DNA of 64,000 nucleotides from an uncultured Glaciecola sp. (GTDB taxonomy: Bacteria; Pseudomonadota; Gammaproteobacteria; Enterobacterales; Alteromonadaceae): NCBI RefSeq assembly GCF_937770335.1, contig NZ_CALJHY010000003.1, positions 620,001 through 684,000 of the forward strand. The letters are read 5' to 3'. Below, in pieces: positions 1-10,232 of this stretch (within the stretch, counting starts at the first letter, position 1; each line of letters begins with the position of its first letter). Under the pieces are notes generated by a model. The model was given only the letters and a program-made list of their open reading frames with translations. It did not search any database and was not told the origin of the DNA. A program made the translations under genes and the position numbers.

Positions 1-55
1 CAGTTGCCGCGACAATCGGTAATCTAGACACATTATATTACTCTAAGGCTCAAAG

Positions 56-1009
56 ATGACAACACAACTTGAATCATTGCGAACGCTAACCACTGTAGTT
101 GCTGACACAGGCGACATTGAAGCTATTAAAAAGTATCAACCTGTAGATGCCACAACTAACCCTTCGTTGCTGCTCAAAGCCGCTTCATTACCTCAGTACG
201 CTGAATTAATCAAAGAGTCTGTTGTATGGGCACAAGCGCAATCAAAAAAACCAGCTCAGCAGCTAATGGATGCGGGCGACAAAATGGCTGTCGCCATTGG
301 TAAAGAGATTGTTGGTGTTATCCCTGGCCGTATTTCTACCGAAGTTGATGCTAGGTTAAGTTTTGATACCGCAGCAACTGTTAAAAAAGCACACAAACTG
401 ATTAAATTGTATGCTGATGAAGGTATCGACAAATCTCGCATTTTAATCAAAATCGCATCAACTTGGGAAGGTATAAAAGCGGCAGAGATTTTAGAAAAAG
501 AAGGAATTAATTGTAATTTAACTTTGCTGTTTAGTTTTGCTCAAGCAAGAGCGTGTGCTGAAGCGGGTGTATTTTTGATTTCTCCATTTGTCGGCCGAAT
601 TTTAGACTGGTATAAAGCAAGCACAGGTAAAAGTAGCTATTTAGGTAATGAAGATCCAGGCGTCATTTCTGTAACAGAAATCTATAACTATTATAAATCA
701 TATGGTTACAAAACCGTGGTTATGGGCGCAAGTTTCCGGAATATCGACGAGATACTTTACCTCGCAGGCTGCGACCGTTTAACTATTAGCCCACAGTTAC
801 TTGAAGAATTATCCAATACACAAGGCGAAGTAAAGCCTTACTTAATGGATAATGGCAAAGTAAAAAATGTCGGCGACAAACTTACCGAAGCCCAATATAA
901 ATGGGATATGAATGAGAATGCAATGGCCACAGAGAAGTTGGCTGAAGGTATCCGTAACTTCGCTGCAGACCAAGCTAAGCTAGAAGTTTTGCTAGGCAAA
1001 ATGCTATAA
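56..1009 (+). CDS. tal: Transaldolase
   Basis: Transaldolase of the non-oxidative pentose phosphate pathway, which moves a dihydroxyacetone unit between sedoheptulose-7-phosphate and glyceraldehyde-3-phosphate in the cytoplasm. At 317 aa it has the usual length of the TalB class. The Schiff-base lysine lies in the stretch [11 protein letters not shown] (K132, the same number as in E. coli TalB). The N-terminal [13 protein letters not shown] and the [11 protein letters not shown] strand are typical. The ATG is preceded by TAAGG seven bases upstream. pgi follows on the same strand after a hairpin, so the two sugar-phosphate genes are neighbours but probably separate transcripts. Confidence 0.97.
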   Translation: MTTQLESLRTLTTVVADTGDIEAIKKYQPVDATTNPSLLLKAASLPQYAELIKESVVWAQAQSKKPAQQLMDAGDKMAVAIGKEIVGVIPGRISTEVDARLSFDTAATVKKAHKLIKLYADEGIDKSRILIKIASTWEGIKAAEILEKEGINCNLTLLFSFAQARACAEAGVFLISPFVGRILDWYKASTGKSSYLGNEDPGVISVTEIYNYYKSYGYKTVVMGASFRNIDEILYLAGCDRLTISPQLLEELSNTQGEVKPYLMDNGKVKNVGDKLTEAQYKWDMNENAMATEKLAEGIRNFAADQAKLEVLLGKML

Positions 1010-1103
1010 CCTAAGGTTTCGCACTCAACGTTACTGTATTTTACGCTAATCGTTTTTAGTAGTGGTTCGCAGAAACAAGCAGCTTATGCTCGCAACAGAA
1101 CAG

Positions 1104-1143
1104 CTTAGCTGGGGCAATTCATAATATCCCCTGCTAAGTTTTT
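1104..1143 (+). terminator. Probable rho-independent terminator after tal
   Basis: An 11-base inverted repeat with one mismatch (CTTAGCTGGGG at 1104-1114, CCCCTGCTAAG at 1128-1138) has a 13-base loop and is followed by five T. It lies about 95 bp after the transaldolase stop codon and before the pgi ribosome site, so it probably ends the tal transcript. Confidence 0.55.
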
Positions 1144-1257
1144 AAAGCATAGAGGATGCGTAAATCAGACTTTGCATTTATTTGCTGCTGGTCGACAATT
1201 TGTGTCCTTTTTGTGTATTCATCGATGTGCTAAATTTTAAAAATTGGAGACTCAACC

Positions 1258-2910
1258 GTGGAACGCATTCGTCACACTCAAGCTTGGTCAACACTCGAAA
1301 CACTCTCAACCAGTGTTAAGCGCCAACATATGCGGGATTGGTTCGCTAGCGACAAAGAACGTGCCAGTAAATACACAACTACAGCTTGTGGTATTACCCT
1401 TGACTACAGTAAAAATCGGGTTACCGAAGATGTATTAACCGCTCTTTTTGAGCTTGCGCAACAGCGCCAAGTGGGCGATAAAATTAATGCTATGTTTGCT
1501 GGTGACCCGATTAATACCACTGAACATCGTGCAGTTTTGCATACCGCATTGAGAAACTTCTCCGGTAACGCTGTCATGGTCGATGGCGAAGACGTCATGC
1601 CGAGTGTTTTAGCTAACTTAGACAAAATGAAAGCGTTCACAGAAAGTGTCCAATCAGGCACGCACAAGGGCTGTACCGGAAAATCAATTAAAAAAGTAGT
1701 TTGTATTGGTATTGGCGGTTCATTTCTTGGCCCTAAAATAGTCACTGAAGCCCTTAAACCTTATCAAAATAGAGCGTTGGATGTGCGTTTTGTGGCCAAT
1801 GTTGATGCCTGTCATATTCAAGACGTTTTATCCGAGTGTGATTTTGAAGAAACCTTATTTGTCATGTCTTCCAAGTCATTTAGTACTCAAGAAACGCTGC
1901 AAAATACGCTCACTGCAAAAGCGTGGTTTTTGCAACAAGGTGCGACTGAAGCTGATATAGCAAGACATTTTGTTGCCGTGTCCTCAAATATAAAAGCCGC
2001 AACTGAATTTGGTATGGCGGCTAACAATGTATTCCCGATGGCAGATTGGGTCGGTGGTCGATACTCGCTTTGGTCTGCGATCGGTTTACCTATTTGCCTT
2101 GCAATTGGTTTTGATAATTTCAGGCAAGTACTGCAAGGTGCTTACGAAATGGATGAACACACCAAAACAACACCATTTGCATCGAATTTACCTGTTATTT
2201 TGGCGGTATTAGGTGTTTGGTATCGTAATTTCATGGGCGCGCAATCACATGTATTATTACCTTATTATCATTACCTAAGAGGCTTTCCAGCTTACGTTCA
2301 ACAACTTGATATGGAAAGTAATGGAAAGGTAACCACACAAAACGGCATGACGGTTGATCACGGTACAGGTCCTATTATATGGGGCGGTGAAGGTACCAAC
2401 GGTCAACATTCATTTCATCAGTTAATTCACCAAAGTAATCTGCCAATTCCTGCAGACTTCATGTTGCCACTCAATGTATCGAATCAGGATGACACACATC
2501 ACGCAATATTGGCTTCAAACTGCTTTGGCCAAACTCAAGCCTTAATGCAAGGGAAAACCTTTGAAGAGTGCTATCGAGACTTAGCTGATAAAGATTACTC
2601 TGATGAAGAACGCACAAGACTGGCTGCGCATAAGACAATGCCGGGGAATAAACCAAGTAACACGCTTTTGTTTGAGCAACTTGATCCAAAAACACTCGGT
2701 TCATTAATCGCTTTATATGAGCACAAAGTCTTAATTCAAGGTGCTATTTGGGACGTAAATTCTTTCGATCAATGGGGTGTGGAACTGGGAAAAGTATTGG
2801 GCAACGATGTATTAGATGTCATTAACGGGAGCAAGAGTGATGCGTATTTAGACGCTTCGACTGCGGCATTAATTGCTCAATTTCATCATGCGCAAAGAAA
2901 CAAAACGTAG
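1258..2910 (+). CDS. pgi: Glucose-6-phosphate isomerase
   Basis: Interconverts glucose-6-phosphate and fructose-6-phosphate in glycolysis and gluconeogenesis. It is 550 aa, almost the same length as E. coli Pgi. Family signatures visible are CIGIGGSFLGPK (about residue 150), VMSSKSFSTQETL, DWVGGRYSLWSAIGLP, the QLDMESNGK motif and GTNGQHSFHQLIHQ with the catalytic histidine region. It begins with GTG: the sequence TTGGAGA lies seven to eight bases ahead, and the protein start MERIRHTQAW fits the family. An ATG at 1244 is in another frame and is not used. Confidence 0.97.
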   Translation: MERIRHTQAWSTLETLSTSVKRQHMRDWFASDKERASKYTTTACGITLDYSKNRVTEDVLTALFELAQQRQVGDKINAMFAGDPINTTEHRAVLHTALRNFSGNAVMVDGEDVMPSVLANLDKMKAFTESVQSGTHKGCTGKSIKKVVCIGIGGSFLGPKIVTEALKPYQNRALDVRFVANVDACHIQDVLSECDFEETLFVMSSKSFSTQETLQNTLTAKAWFLQQGATEADIARHFVAVSSNIKAATEFGMAANNVFPMADWVGGRYSLWSAIGLPICLAIGFDNFRQVLQGAYEMDEHTKTTPFASNLPVILAVLGVWYRNFMGAQSHVLLPYYHYLRGFPAYVQQLDMESNGKVTTQNGMTVDHGTGPIIWGGEGTNGQHSFHQLIHQSNLPIPADFMLPLNVSNQDDTHHAILASNCFGQTQALMQGKTFEECYRDLADKDYSDEERTRLAAHKTMPGNKPSNTLLFEQLDPKTLGSLIALYEHKVLIQGAIWDVNSFDQWGVELGKVLGNDVLDVINGSKSDAYLDASTAALIAQFHHAQRNKT

Positions 2911-3081
2911 AATAAATCGCCGCTAATGTCATTAAAATGCAACAGAAAGTTAATAAAGAGTTAATTAATATGTTTTAATTTTGCAACGCGTGTGGTACAT
3001 ATTAAGTATGAGCAGTTAGGAAAAATGCTCTTCATAGCGTGAGTTGGATATGTAGTAAACGGTTTCGATAAGGAGATGTAC

Positions 3082-3258
3082 GTGGAAAGAGCCGAGTTAA
3101 TGTCAATAATCGATACAGAGTCCCGTCCAGTTAAAACCAAAAGCAAAAAACGAAAATGGAGAGAGATTGAAGCTATCCAAGACAAATATAAACTCGAAAG
3201 AGAATTATGTGATTTGGATACTAGCTTAGAGCATGAATTAAACCAAATGATGCGATAA
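3082..3258 (+). CDS. Small DUF3545-family protein
   Basis: A 58-residue basic protein with the core KTKSKKRKWREIEAIQDK, which I recognise as the DUF3545 family of Vibrio, Shewanella and relatives. Its function is unknown. An in-frame ATG at 3076 directly abuts the AAGGAG ribosome site at 3070-3075, too close to be used. The GTG at 3082 sits six bases after AAGGAG and is therefore taken as the start. Charged helical composition suggests a small cytoplasmic protein. It is followed at once by a strong bidirectional terminator. Confidence 0.8.
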   Translation: MERAELMSIIDTESRPVKTKSKKRKWREIEAIQDKYKLERELCDLDTSLEHELNQMMR

Positions 3259-3262
3259 CAGC

Positions 3263-3310
3263 AAAAAATGCCACTCGACTATATTCACAATTTTCGAGTG
3301 GCATTTTTTT
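3263..3310. terminator. Bidirectional rho-independent terminator
   Basis: A long stem (AAAAAATGCCACTCGA paired with TCGAGTGGCATTTTTT) with A and T runs on the two sides. It lies between the DUF3545 gene on the plus strand and the end of ung on the minus strand, so it can terminate both transcripts. Confidence 0.85.
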
Positions 3311-3454
3311 ACGTTTACCCAATCGTCTTCATTAATAACCAACGTTTTCAGATTAATTCCTTAGTATATCGCCTTAAATCAATAAGTATGTTTTGACCAA
3401 GACGCATTACTACGCAATAAATACGTGTTTCCATATCAGGTAGTTACTTGATAT

Positions 3455-4192
3455 TTATTTAGGTTGCCAATCAATTTGTTCCTTGCCTAATGACTTTAGG
3501 ATCTTGTTAGTCATACTAAAATGCTGACACCCAAAAAAGCCACGATATGCAGATAAAGGTGACGGGTGAACAGAGGTAAAAATAGTGTGACGGTTTTGAT
3601 CGATTAAGATCGATTTCTTCTGCGCAGGTGCACCCCATAGCAAAAAGATGACATTCTCGAATTCATTGTTAATCGTCGAAATAACGCCGTCTGTGAAATA
3701 TTCCCAACCAATATTCTTATGCGAGTTAGCTTGCGCCTGCTCTACCGTTAACACTGTATTGAGGAGCAAAACGCCCTGTTCTGCCCAATGACTTAAGTTA
3801 CCATGTTCAGGAGGGGAAAAGTAAGAAATATCGGTTGCAAGTTCTTTGTATATATTGCGTAAAGAGGGAGGAATTTTATTCCCCTGAAGAACTGAAAAAC
3901 ATAAGCCATGTGATTGATTTAAGCCATGGTAGGGGTCTTGGCCTAAAATCACCACCTTCAAATTCTCAGGTTTAGTTAGTTTGAAGGCGTTAAAGACATC
4001 AGGCTGTGGAGGGAAAACAACCTTGCCAGCAGCACGCTCATTCGCCACATGATTAAGAGCATTTTGCAAACCCGATCGCAAAGACAACCTCCCCGACTGT
4101 GTTTTATTGTTTGTATCTACATTATTATTTACTTTGTGAGCGGTCGGCTGGTCGAGACCTATAACGCCAAAAAGTGACTCCCAAGTTTGCAT
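3455..4192 (-). CDS. ung: Uracil-DNA glycosylase
   Basis: Family 1 uracil-DNA glycosylase, which removes uracil from DNA to begin base excision repair. It carries the water-activating motif GQDPYHG, the [14 protein letters not shown] block and the [14 protein letters not shown] motif, where HPSP holds the catalytic histidine. The open frame begins at a GTG at 4201, but that codon overlaps the ribosome site AAAGGAG; the ATG at 4192 is eight bases from it and is the better start (245 aa). thrC ends only a few bases upstream, so ung is probably transcribed as the last gene of the thr operon. Confidence 0.96.
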   Translation of the reverse strand: MQTWESLFGVIGLDQPTAHKVNNNVDTNNKTQSGRLSLRSGLQNALNHVANERAAGKVVFPPQPDVFNAFKLTKPENLKVVILGQDPYHGLNQSHGLCFSVLQGNKIPPSLRNIYKELATDISYFSPPEHGNLSHWAEQGVLLLNTVLTVEQAQANSHKNIGWEYFTDGVISTINNEFENVIFLLWGAPAQKKSILIDQNRHTIFTSVHPSPLSAYRGFFGCQHFSMTNKILKSLGKEQIDWQPK

Positions 4193-4209
4193 GTGAGCCA
4201 CTCCTTTAC

Positions 4210-5493
4210 CTATTTTAAGATAGAAAACATATGCGACTTCAGTGCTTCGTAGCTATTTTCGATATCTACAGAGAAGTCTGGCTTACCAACACAATCAGCC
4301 AAAGGTTGCGGTAAACTAATGGGTTGTCCCAAGACGTTTTCAACCGTTTCTCTAAATTTAGCTGGGTGTGCGGTACCTAAAAATATGCCCACTTCCCCCT
4401 CAACTAGAGAGCGCGACAATGAGCGATATCCGATAGCTGCGTGAGGCTCTGAAACGTAGCCCAAGCTGGCTAGTTGGCGCATAGCTACTTGCGTATACTC
4501 TTCGTCAATTGCCTCGCCTATAAGGCTATCTCTGTCTATATAACCCTGTTCAATTAGCGCTTCAATGCGTGGCCAATTATTTGGCTGACTAACATCCATT
4601 GCATTAGAGATTGTGGCTACGGTTGACTTAGGTATCCATTCCCCCGTTTGCAGATAACGCGGCACAGTATCATTTGAGTTAGTCGCAGCGATAAAGCGCT
4701 TAATTGGCAGCCCCAGTGACTTTCCGATCATACCCGCAGTGAGATTACCAAAGTTACCACTTGGCACTGAAAAAACCGCTTTATCTTGTTGTTCTTTAGG
4801 TAATTGAGCAACCGCTTCAAAGTAATAACAAACTTGTGCAAGCAAGCGACTAATATTAATTGAATTAGCTGAATTGAGGTGCAAACCATCGCGCACTTCA
4901 GGATCGTCAAATGCTGCTTTCACTAACTGTTGGCATCCGTCAAAGTCGCCTTCAATAGCCACAGTGTGGATATTACCACCTAGTGTAGTAAACAGTTTTT
5001 CTTGGAGTGGGCTTATTTTGCCTTTGGGATACAAAATCACAACTTGGATATTATTAATACCATGAAATGCATGAGCGACTGCAGCGCCGGTATCGCCAGA
5101 GGTTGCCGTTAAAATCGTAATTGGCTGGCCTTCACTGATGTTAGCTAAGACCTGTGCCATAAAGCGACCGCCAAAGTCTTTAAACGCCAACGTGGGACCG
5201 TGAAAAAGTTCTAAGCTATAAATATTGTCAGTCACCTTAACTAAGGGTGCACCAAACTGAAATGCGGTAGTGACAATTTTGCTAAGGAGTTCGTCCGGTA
5301 ACTCGTCACCAATGAGTTGCTTCAGTATCCGAATACTTCTTTGGACAAACGGCAACGCCAGCACTTCATCAATATTTTCAAAGGGAGTAATCTCCTCAGG
5401 AAAGTATAACCCTTGATTTTTACCCAAGCCTTTCTTAACCGCTTCGGCAAAATTTACTTTATCATTCGCATCTTTCAAATTGACTAAATTCAC
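4210..5493 (-). CDS. thrC: Threonine synthase
   Basis: PLP enzyme that converts O-phosphohomoserine to threonine, the last step of the pathway. At 427 aa it matches the E. coli-type ThrC. The PLP lysine lies in [11 protein letters not shown] and the phosphate-binding glycine region in [13 protein letters not shown]. The start [17 protein letters not shown] aligns with known ThrC N-termini and uses GTG, with AAAGG ten bases ahead. It is third in thrABC, about 100 bp after thrB, and ung follows after about 17 bp. Confidence 0.97.
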   Translation of the reverse strand: MNLVNLKDANDKVNFAEAVKKGLGKNQGLYFPEEITPFENIDEVLALPFVQRSIRILKQLIGDELPDELLSKIVTTAFQFGAPLVKVTDNIYSLELFHGPTLAFKDFGGRFMAQVLANISEGQPITILTATSGDTGAAVAHAFHGINNIQVVILYPKGKISPLQEKLFTTLGGNIHTVAIEGDFDGCQQLVKAAFDDPEVRDGLHLNSANSINISRLLAQVCYYFEAVAQLPKEQQDKAVFSVPSGNFGNLTAGMIGKSLGLPIKRFIAATNSNDTVPRYLQTGEWIPKSTVATISNAMDVSQPNNWPRIEALIEQGYIDRDSLIGEAIDEEYTQVAMRQLASLGYVSEPHAAIGYRSLSRSLVEGEVGIFLGTAHPAKFRETVENVLGQPISLPQPLADCVGKPDFSVDIENSYEALKSHMFSILK

Positions 5494-5596
5494 TTCTAAA
5501 ACCTTTGTTTTTTTGTTCTGCTAATGGCGTTGTCAGCACCGCCTTTTACGGTTTTGTGACACCCAAACTATCTGTATTCTTGTCGAACTAAACACC

Positions 5597-6550
5597 TTAA
5601 GAAAGGAGCGTCGTTCCTTTATCACCTAACTGACAAATATGGCTAAAGCCGTCTTTGTTCTGAATATACTCTTTTTCTAACCATGCCTGCATTGTTTTTG
5701 CTTCGTCTAGCTCTTTAGCAACGGCGAACACAGTTGGCCCCGATCCTGAAATGCCGAATGCCAATGCATTGCTAGCCATGCACGCAGCGCGCGCATCATC
5801 GAATCGTGGTAGGAGTACTTTTCTGTGTTGTTCAGCAATTACGTCAGTCATCATTTTCGCTGCTAACGTTTCATTTTTCGTGTATAAACTATGTACAAAC
5901 ACGCTAAGTTGACGGCCAAAATCGAGGGTATCTGATAATGCATATTGCTTAGGTAACAATCGTCGCGCTTCGGCCGTCGATACGGTAATGCCAGAATAAC
6001 ACACAACCCAATACCAGTTATCAAAACACGGCAGTTTAACCGCTATAGGAGAGGCTTCGCCGGTCATCAGCACAAGACCACCAATATAGCTTGGCGCTAC
6101 ATTATCATAATGTACGCTACCACTAATTTGACCTTCCAACTCCCCCATCATAACTAAAAGATCATCTTGTGAAAACGGCTTTGCTGCATGTTCATTTAAT
6201 GCATAAAAAGCCGCAACAATAGAGCTAGCGCTGGAGCCGAGTCCGCTACCGATAGGCAATGCTTTGTGCAAATGAACTTTTACCTTGAGCGGGGTTTTAG
6301 CAATAGACCTTAATTTATTTTGGAAAAAAGTATAACATTTGGTCACGATGTTATTTTCAGAGCCCGGCGGCAATCTGTCAGCGAAAGCACCATCTACACT
6401 TAATGAAAATTCATCAGCGTCGGTTACTTCAACCCAATCACCTAATTGTGTGCCGTCGATAGGTTGTAATGCCGCGCCCATCAAATCAAAACCAAGGCTG
6501 ACATTACCAATGGATGCGGGAGCAAATGCTTTTGTTGTTTTTGCAGTCAT
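5597..6550 (-). CDS. thrB: Homoserine kinase
   Basis: GHMP-family kinase that phosphorylates homoserine for threonine synthesis. The ATP-binding motif LPIGSGLGSSASS and the C-terminal AFGISGSGPTVFAV loop are clear. A longer frame exists, but the ATG at 6550 shares one base with the thrA stop codon (TAATG) and the protein then starts [13 protein letters not shown], as expected for ThrB (317 aa). The one-base overlap suggests translational coupling to thrA. Confidence 0.96.
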   Translation of the reverse strand: MTAKTTKAFAPASIGNVSLGFDLMGAALQPIDGTQLGDWVEVTDADEFSLSVDGAFADRLPPGSENNIVTKCYTFFQNKLRSIAKTPLKVKVHLHKALPIGSGLGSSASSIVAAFYALNEHAAKPFSQDDLLVMMGELEGQISGSVHYDNVAPSYIGGLVLMTGEASPIAVKLPCFDNWYWVVCYSGITVSTAEARRLLPKQYALSDTLDFGRQLSVFVHSLYTKNETLAAKMMTDVIAEQHRKVLLPRFDDARAACMASNALAFGISGSGPTVFAVAKELDEAKTMQAWLEKEYIQNKDGFSHICQLGDKGTTLLS

Positions 6551-9015
6551 TATCCGAAATCCTGAGTCCAAGGCATGGTGCGCAGCACATCAGCAAATAC
6601 ACCGGCTGCTGTAACGGTAGCGCCAGCACCATAACCGCGAATGACAAACGGAATAGGTTGGTAATATTTACTATGGATAGCGAGGGCATTCTCACCGTCT
6701 TTTACGGTCGCTAAGGGATGACGAAGTGGCACTTCCTGAATGCAAACCTTACATTTATTTTGTTTAATTGAGCCTACATAGCGCAACACGTTCCCCGCTT
6801 CTTTTGCACTCTCCACTCTTTTCTTTAAATCTGCATCTAAGAAAGGCAGCTTAGTTAAAAATTGATCAACAGTACCGGTGTCGTCAAAATTAGGCGGTAA
6901 AACCGATTCAATTTCAATATCCGCAAGTTCCAATTCTAAACCTGACTCACGCGCCATAATAAGTAGTTTACGTGCCACATCCATGCCTGATAAATCATCC
7001 CGAGGATCGGGCTCAGTAAAGCCATTTTTCTTAGCTATTAAAGTTGCTTCAGATAAACTCATACCCTCATCAAGCTTACCGAATACATATGACAGCGAAC
7101 CTGACAAAATACCCTCAAAACTTTCTAGTTCATCACCCGCTGCAACTAATTTCTGTAAGTTATCGATTACTGGCAAACCTGCGCCAACAGTCGTTTCATA
7201 TAGGTATTGTCGGTTAGTTTTCTGAGTGGTGCGTTGGAGCTTTCGATATTGGTCCATGGATGCTGTATTGGCCTTTTTATTTGGCGTTACAACATGGCAA
7301 CCCGAATTCATCATTTCTATATACAAGTCTGCAATCACTTCGTTACTTGTACAATCAATAATAACTGGATTAACTAAACTGTTATCGTTTGCAAACTTAT
7401 GGATACGAGCAACTGAGAATGCTTCATCCGCTTTTTCTAGCTCCGTGTTCCAATCAGAATTTAAATCAACGCCATTGCTATTTAGCAATAACTTACGACT
7501 ATTAGCGACACCAAATACCTCGAGTCTAATATTTCTAGCCATCAACGCTGGTTGTTGCTGTGCAATTTGACGAAGTAATTCCTTGCCAACGTTTCCGCAA
7601 CCAACCAAAAACGCATCAATGGTGTGCTTTTTCGTGAAGAAATTCTGATGTATCACTTTTACTGCTTTTTTGGCTTTCGCATTTTCAATTACAGTGCTGA
7701 TTGAACGCTCTGACGAGCCCTGTGCAATGGCCACATTATTCACTCTCGCTTGCGCTAATGCACCAAAAAACTTAGCCGCCATGCCTTGTGACTGACGCAT
7801 ACCGTCACCCACCAGTGTCACAATTGCGAGTTCTCGACGCACTTCAATTGGTTCAAGTAGTTGATTGATGAGTTCAAGTGCGAAGCTGTCTTCTAACAAC
7901 TCTAGGGCGCGGTCAGCATCCTTATTTTGAATACAAAAACTGATGCTGTACTCAGACGAACTTTGCGTAATTAAACTAATTGAGATATTACCAGTGGAGA
8001 TAACATCAAATATGCGGCTAGCCATACCAACCATGCCCTTCATTCCAGGGCCTGCAATGTTAAACATCGCTACATCTTCAAGGTGAGAAATACCTTTTAC
8101 ACTAGTCCATTTCTCACTTGCTTCATGGCTAATTAATGTACCTGGTGCAATTGGATTTAAGGTGTTGCGGATTAAACACGGAATACTGTATTGCGCAATA
8201 GGACCGATGGTTTTTGGATGCAGAACCTTAGCGCCAAAATAAGATAATTCCATCGCTTCTTGATACGTTAATTTATCCAGTAAAACAGCGCCCTCGACTT
8301 GATTCGGATCGGCATTATAAACGCCATCAACGTCGGTCCAAATTTCGCAACAACTCGCACCAATGCATGCAGCCAATATTGCTGCAGAGTAATCAGAGCC
8401 GTTGCGACCGAGTGTAACCTTCTCACCCAACTCATTGACCGCAACAAAGCCAGGCATGATGATGAGTGAAGTACCACTGGTATCAATATCTGAAAAACGT
8501 GCTTTACTCGCACTTAAGTCGGCAATGCTGTCAAGGTAATCACCGTGCGCGACAATGTAATCGACCGGGTCAATGATGTTATTTCGAATCCCTTTTGCAT
8601 TCAAAATTTCGCTAAAAAGACGCACGCTAACATACTCGCCCAAACTCAAAATAGCAGCTGTGATTTGGTCAGGACAGATTTTTAATAGCGCAATGCCTTT
8701 AAGTTGTTGCTCAAGCACCGATAACTTTTCAGTAATAAAATCACTAAGCGGCTGGTAAGAAAAGTTGTCTAAACTCTCGTTCAAGTCATCCGCAATGGCG
8801 TGTAGAGTCATATTTAGTTTTGCAAAAAGCTCGCCGTAATCAGCACCCGACTGGGCTTGTTCACACAACAATGAAAGAGCGTTGGTCACTCCTTTAGGGG
8901 CAGACAACACGACGGCAGCACCTTCTGTTTGGTGTGTATCGGCACTAATCTCGAGCACACGCATATATCTAGTTGCGTCTGCGAGACTTGAACCACCAAA
9001 CTTTAAAACCTTCAT
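6550..9015 (-). CDS. thrA: Bifunctional aspartokinase I / homoserine dehydrogenase I
   Basis: Catalyses the first and third steps of the aspartate pathway to threonine. The protein is 821 aa, as in E. coli ThrA. The aspartokinase domain starts at [13 protein letters not shown]. The ACT regulatory region follows at about residues 310-460 ([26 protein letters not shown]). The homoserine dehydrogenase domain begins at the NAD motif [11 protein letters not shown] (about residue 475) and contains [19 protein letters not shown]. Threonine feedback sensitivity is expected for the family. It is the first gene of thrABC-ung, and its leader region points to both attenuation and methionine-linked control. 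Confidence 0.97.
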   Translation of the reverse strand: MKVLKFGGSSLADATRYMRVLEISADTHQTEGAAVVLSAPKGVTNALSLLCEQAQSGADYGELFAKLNMTLHAIADDLNESLDNFSYQPLSDFITEKLSVLEQQLKGIALLKICPDQITAAILSLGEYVSVRLFSEILNAKGIRNNIIDPVDYIVAHGDYLDSIADLSASKARFSDIDTSGTSLIIMPGFVAVNELGEKVTLGRNGSDYSAAILAACIGASCCEIWTDVDGVYNADPNQVEGAVLLDKLTYQEAMELSYFGAKVLHPKTIGPIAQYSIPCLIRNTLNPIAPGTLISHEASEKWTSVKGISHLEDVAMFNIAGPGMKGMVGMASRIFDVISTGNISISLITQSSSEYSISFCIQNKDADRALELLEDSFALELINQLLEPIEVRRELAIVTLVGDGMRQSQGMAAKFFGALAQARVNNVAIAQGSSERSISTVIENAKAKKAVKVIHQNFFTKKHTIDAFLVGCGNVGKELLRQIAQQQPALMARNIRLEVFGVANSRKLLLNSNGVDLNSDWNTELEKADEAFSVARIHKFANDNSLVNPVIIDCTSNEVIADLYIEMMNSGCHVVTPNKKANTASMDQYRKLQRTTQKTNRQYLYETTVGAGLPVIDNLQKLVAAGDELESFEGILSGSLSYVFGKLDEGMSLSEATLIAKKNGFTEPDPRDDLSGMDVARKLLIMARESGLELELADIEIESVLPPNFDDTGTVDQFLTKLPFLDADLKKRVESAKEAGNVLRYVGSIKQNKCKVCIQEVPLRHPLATVKDGENALAIHSKYYQPIPFVIRGYGAGATVTAAGVFADVLRTMPWTQDFG

Positions 9016-9057
9016 GTATCTCTCCTGTGCTCTACTGAGCTTATATTTGCCACATAC

Positions 9058-9083
9058 AAAAAAACCCGCTTTTAGCGGGCTTT
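9058..9083 (-). terminator. thr attenuator terminator
   Basis: On the minus strand the stem GCCCGCT / AGCGGGT with a three-base loop is followed by seven T. It lies between the leader ORF stop (9107) and the thrA start (9015), the expected place for the attenuator of a thr operon. The stretch TTAGCTTT just upstream can pair with AAAGC of the stem, a possible antiterminator. Confidence 0.8.
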
Positions 9084-9106
9084 CGTTAACTGCTTAATAT
9101 GCAAAG

Positions 9107-9277
9107 CTAACGACTGCCCCTTAATGGCATGGTAATCATCATACTGGTCATTGTTTGCATCATTTTTATTATCATGATGACTGCTACAATATGACTCACA
9201 GCACTGAAGGCTGCGCGAGGTAAATTATCACTAATATGGGTAATTATATTGACGTTTTTTCGTGCAATCTTAACCAT
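9107..9277 (-). CDS. thrL: Threonine operon leader peptide (candidate)
   Basis: A short frame of 56 residues on the minus strand ends at TAG (9107-9109), 24 bp ahead of the attenuator stem. Its last 22 codons, from an internal ATG at 9175, read MIIKMMQTMTSMMITMPLRG and two more residues. They hold three Thr, three Ile and seven Met codons. A ribosome stalled here would control the attenuator hairpin. Which start is used is unclear: the ATG at 9277 has GAGAGGG about 11 bases ahead, and the one at 9175 has no obvious site. The shorter 22-residue peptide is more like known thr leaders in length. The leader role is inferred from position, codons and hairpin. Confidence 0.6.
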   Translation of the reverse strand: MVKIARKNVNIITHISDNLPRAAFSAVSHIVAVIMIIKMMQTMTSMMITMPLRGSR

Positions 9278-9339
9278 ATGTAGTTCAACCCTCTCAGTTT
9301 AACTTTCTGTCGTTAGTATTATTCTTATTTTATGGCTTT

Positions 9340-9368
9340 AATTTGCCGTATAGACGTCTATATGTCAA
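9340..9368 (-). promoter_or_regulatory. thrA promoter with MetJ-like operator
   Basis: On the minus strand a perfect -35 hexamer TTGACA (9368-9363) is followed 17 bases later by a weak -10, CAAATT (9345-9340). The spacer holds the 14-base perfect palindrome TATAGACGTCTATA (9349-9362), which contains AGACGTCT (9352-9359), the full consensus met box bound by MetJ. The adjoining 8-mers in register (9344-9351 and 9360-9367) each match the met box at five of eight positions, giving the tandem layout MetJ needs. Repressor binding here would occlude RNA polymerase. The MetJ identity is an inference from the motif. Confidence 0.7.
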
Positions 9369-9377
9369 CCTAGATTT

Positions 9378-10136
9378 TCAGATAACCCGGATATTTTTAA
9401 TCATTTCTTTTTAACTTGGGAAATCATCAAACTATGGGAACTTTAAATTATTCATATACTTACTTAGAAATGCTTATAACTTTCTAATCATAATTTTTCA
9501 TTAATGTGGGAATCTGAGAATAAATAAACTATTTCTTGTTTAAAAAACTGCGCATCTAATTGGTTGTATGAACTCAAAGTGTCAGAATAATTTAGATAAT
9601 ATTCCCGTTATGAATCGTAAGTTTTGCTCATTTCCATTTAATTCGGGACAAATTTTAACCTTGGGAGTTTACTTAAAATAAGATACTTAATTAAAATTAG
9701 ACCATTAATAAAATAGTTCGAGGATTTTAAGTTGAGGGTTCGACTAAACTCGACAGTTTTGTCAACGGCAATTGCAGCTGTTGACAAGACCCTATTGCCT
9801 GATCAACTCGTCTTAAATACGGCAATTGCCACAATACATCTTTCAAATTAGTCAGAGAAATTTGTGCCACAAGCAATCCATGAGATTGGAAATTGTAATG
9901 GGGCATGACCAGTTAGTTCAATCGAGCGACGCCAATATTGGCTGAGTATCTCTATTGGTGTCTCATATTCTAACGTTTTCCTCTATATCTCCCGTCTAAG
10001 AACAATACCTTTTGAAGACGAAAAAATTGTTGTTACAGCCAGTTTATTTCAGATAAGCAAACGCTTTGAACGGGGTAACCTTGTTTACATATCCGACAAT
10101 AATGTTCATTAAATATCCATCATAAATTTGATTGTT
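9378..10136. other. Long intergenic region between thr promoter and first subtilase
   Basis: AT-rich stretch with no convincing gene on either strand. It contains an inverted repeat, TTGTCAAC (9759-9766) and GTTGACAA (9780-9787), and a direct repeat of ACGGCAATTGC at 9766-9776 and 9819-9829. These could be a regulator site or the remains of an older gene; I cannot decide. Confidence 0.5.
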
Positions 10137-10150
10137 AGGGGGAACCCCCT
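10137..10150 (+). promoter_or_regulatory. Palindromic operator candidate, copy A
   Basis: AGGGG-GAAC-CCCCT, followed by ATTTC, 82 bases before the ATG of the first subtilase. The 19 bases AGGGGGAACCCCCTATTTC are identical to copy B ahead of the paralogous subtilase, in otherwise unrelated flanks. There is no T run, so it is not a terminator. It is probably the binding site of a shared regulator; the LuxR-type regulator encoded at 12831-13448 is the obvious candidate. Confidence 0.6.
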
Positions 10151-10232
10151 ATTTCCAGACTGCCTATCTGTTGGGAAACTAGCGCTGTAAAAAAATAATT
10201 ACACTTATTTAACATTTGGAGTTCAAAACAAA

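Noticed and set aside
1-55. HexR-type site ahead of transaldolase
   Set aside because: GTAAT and ATTAC are present but spaced 13 bases apart, too far for the known HexR palindrome, and the upstream sequence is cut by the window edge.
1244-1438. 64-codon frame at the start of pgi
   Set aside because: Overlaps the pgi coding frame, which is supported over its full length by family motifs.
7226-7570. 114-codon plus-strand frame inside thrA
   Set aside because: Antisense shadow of a fully supported thrA; no independent start signal.
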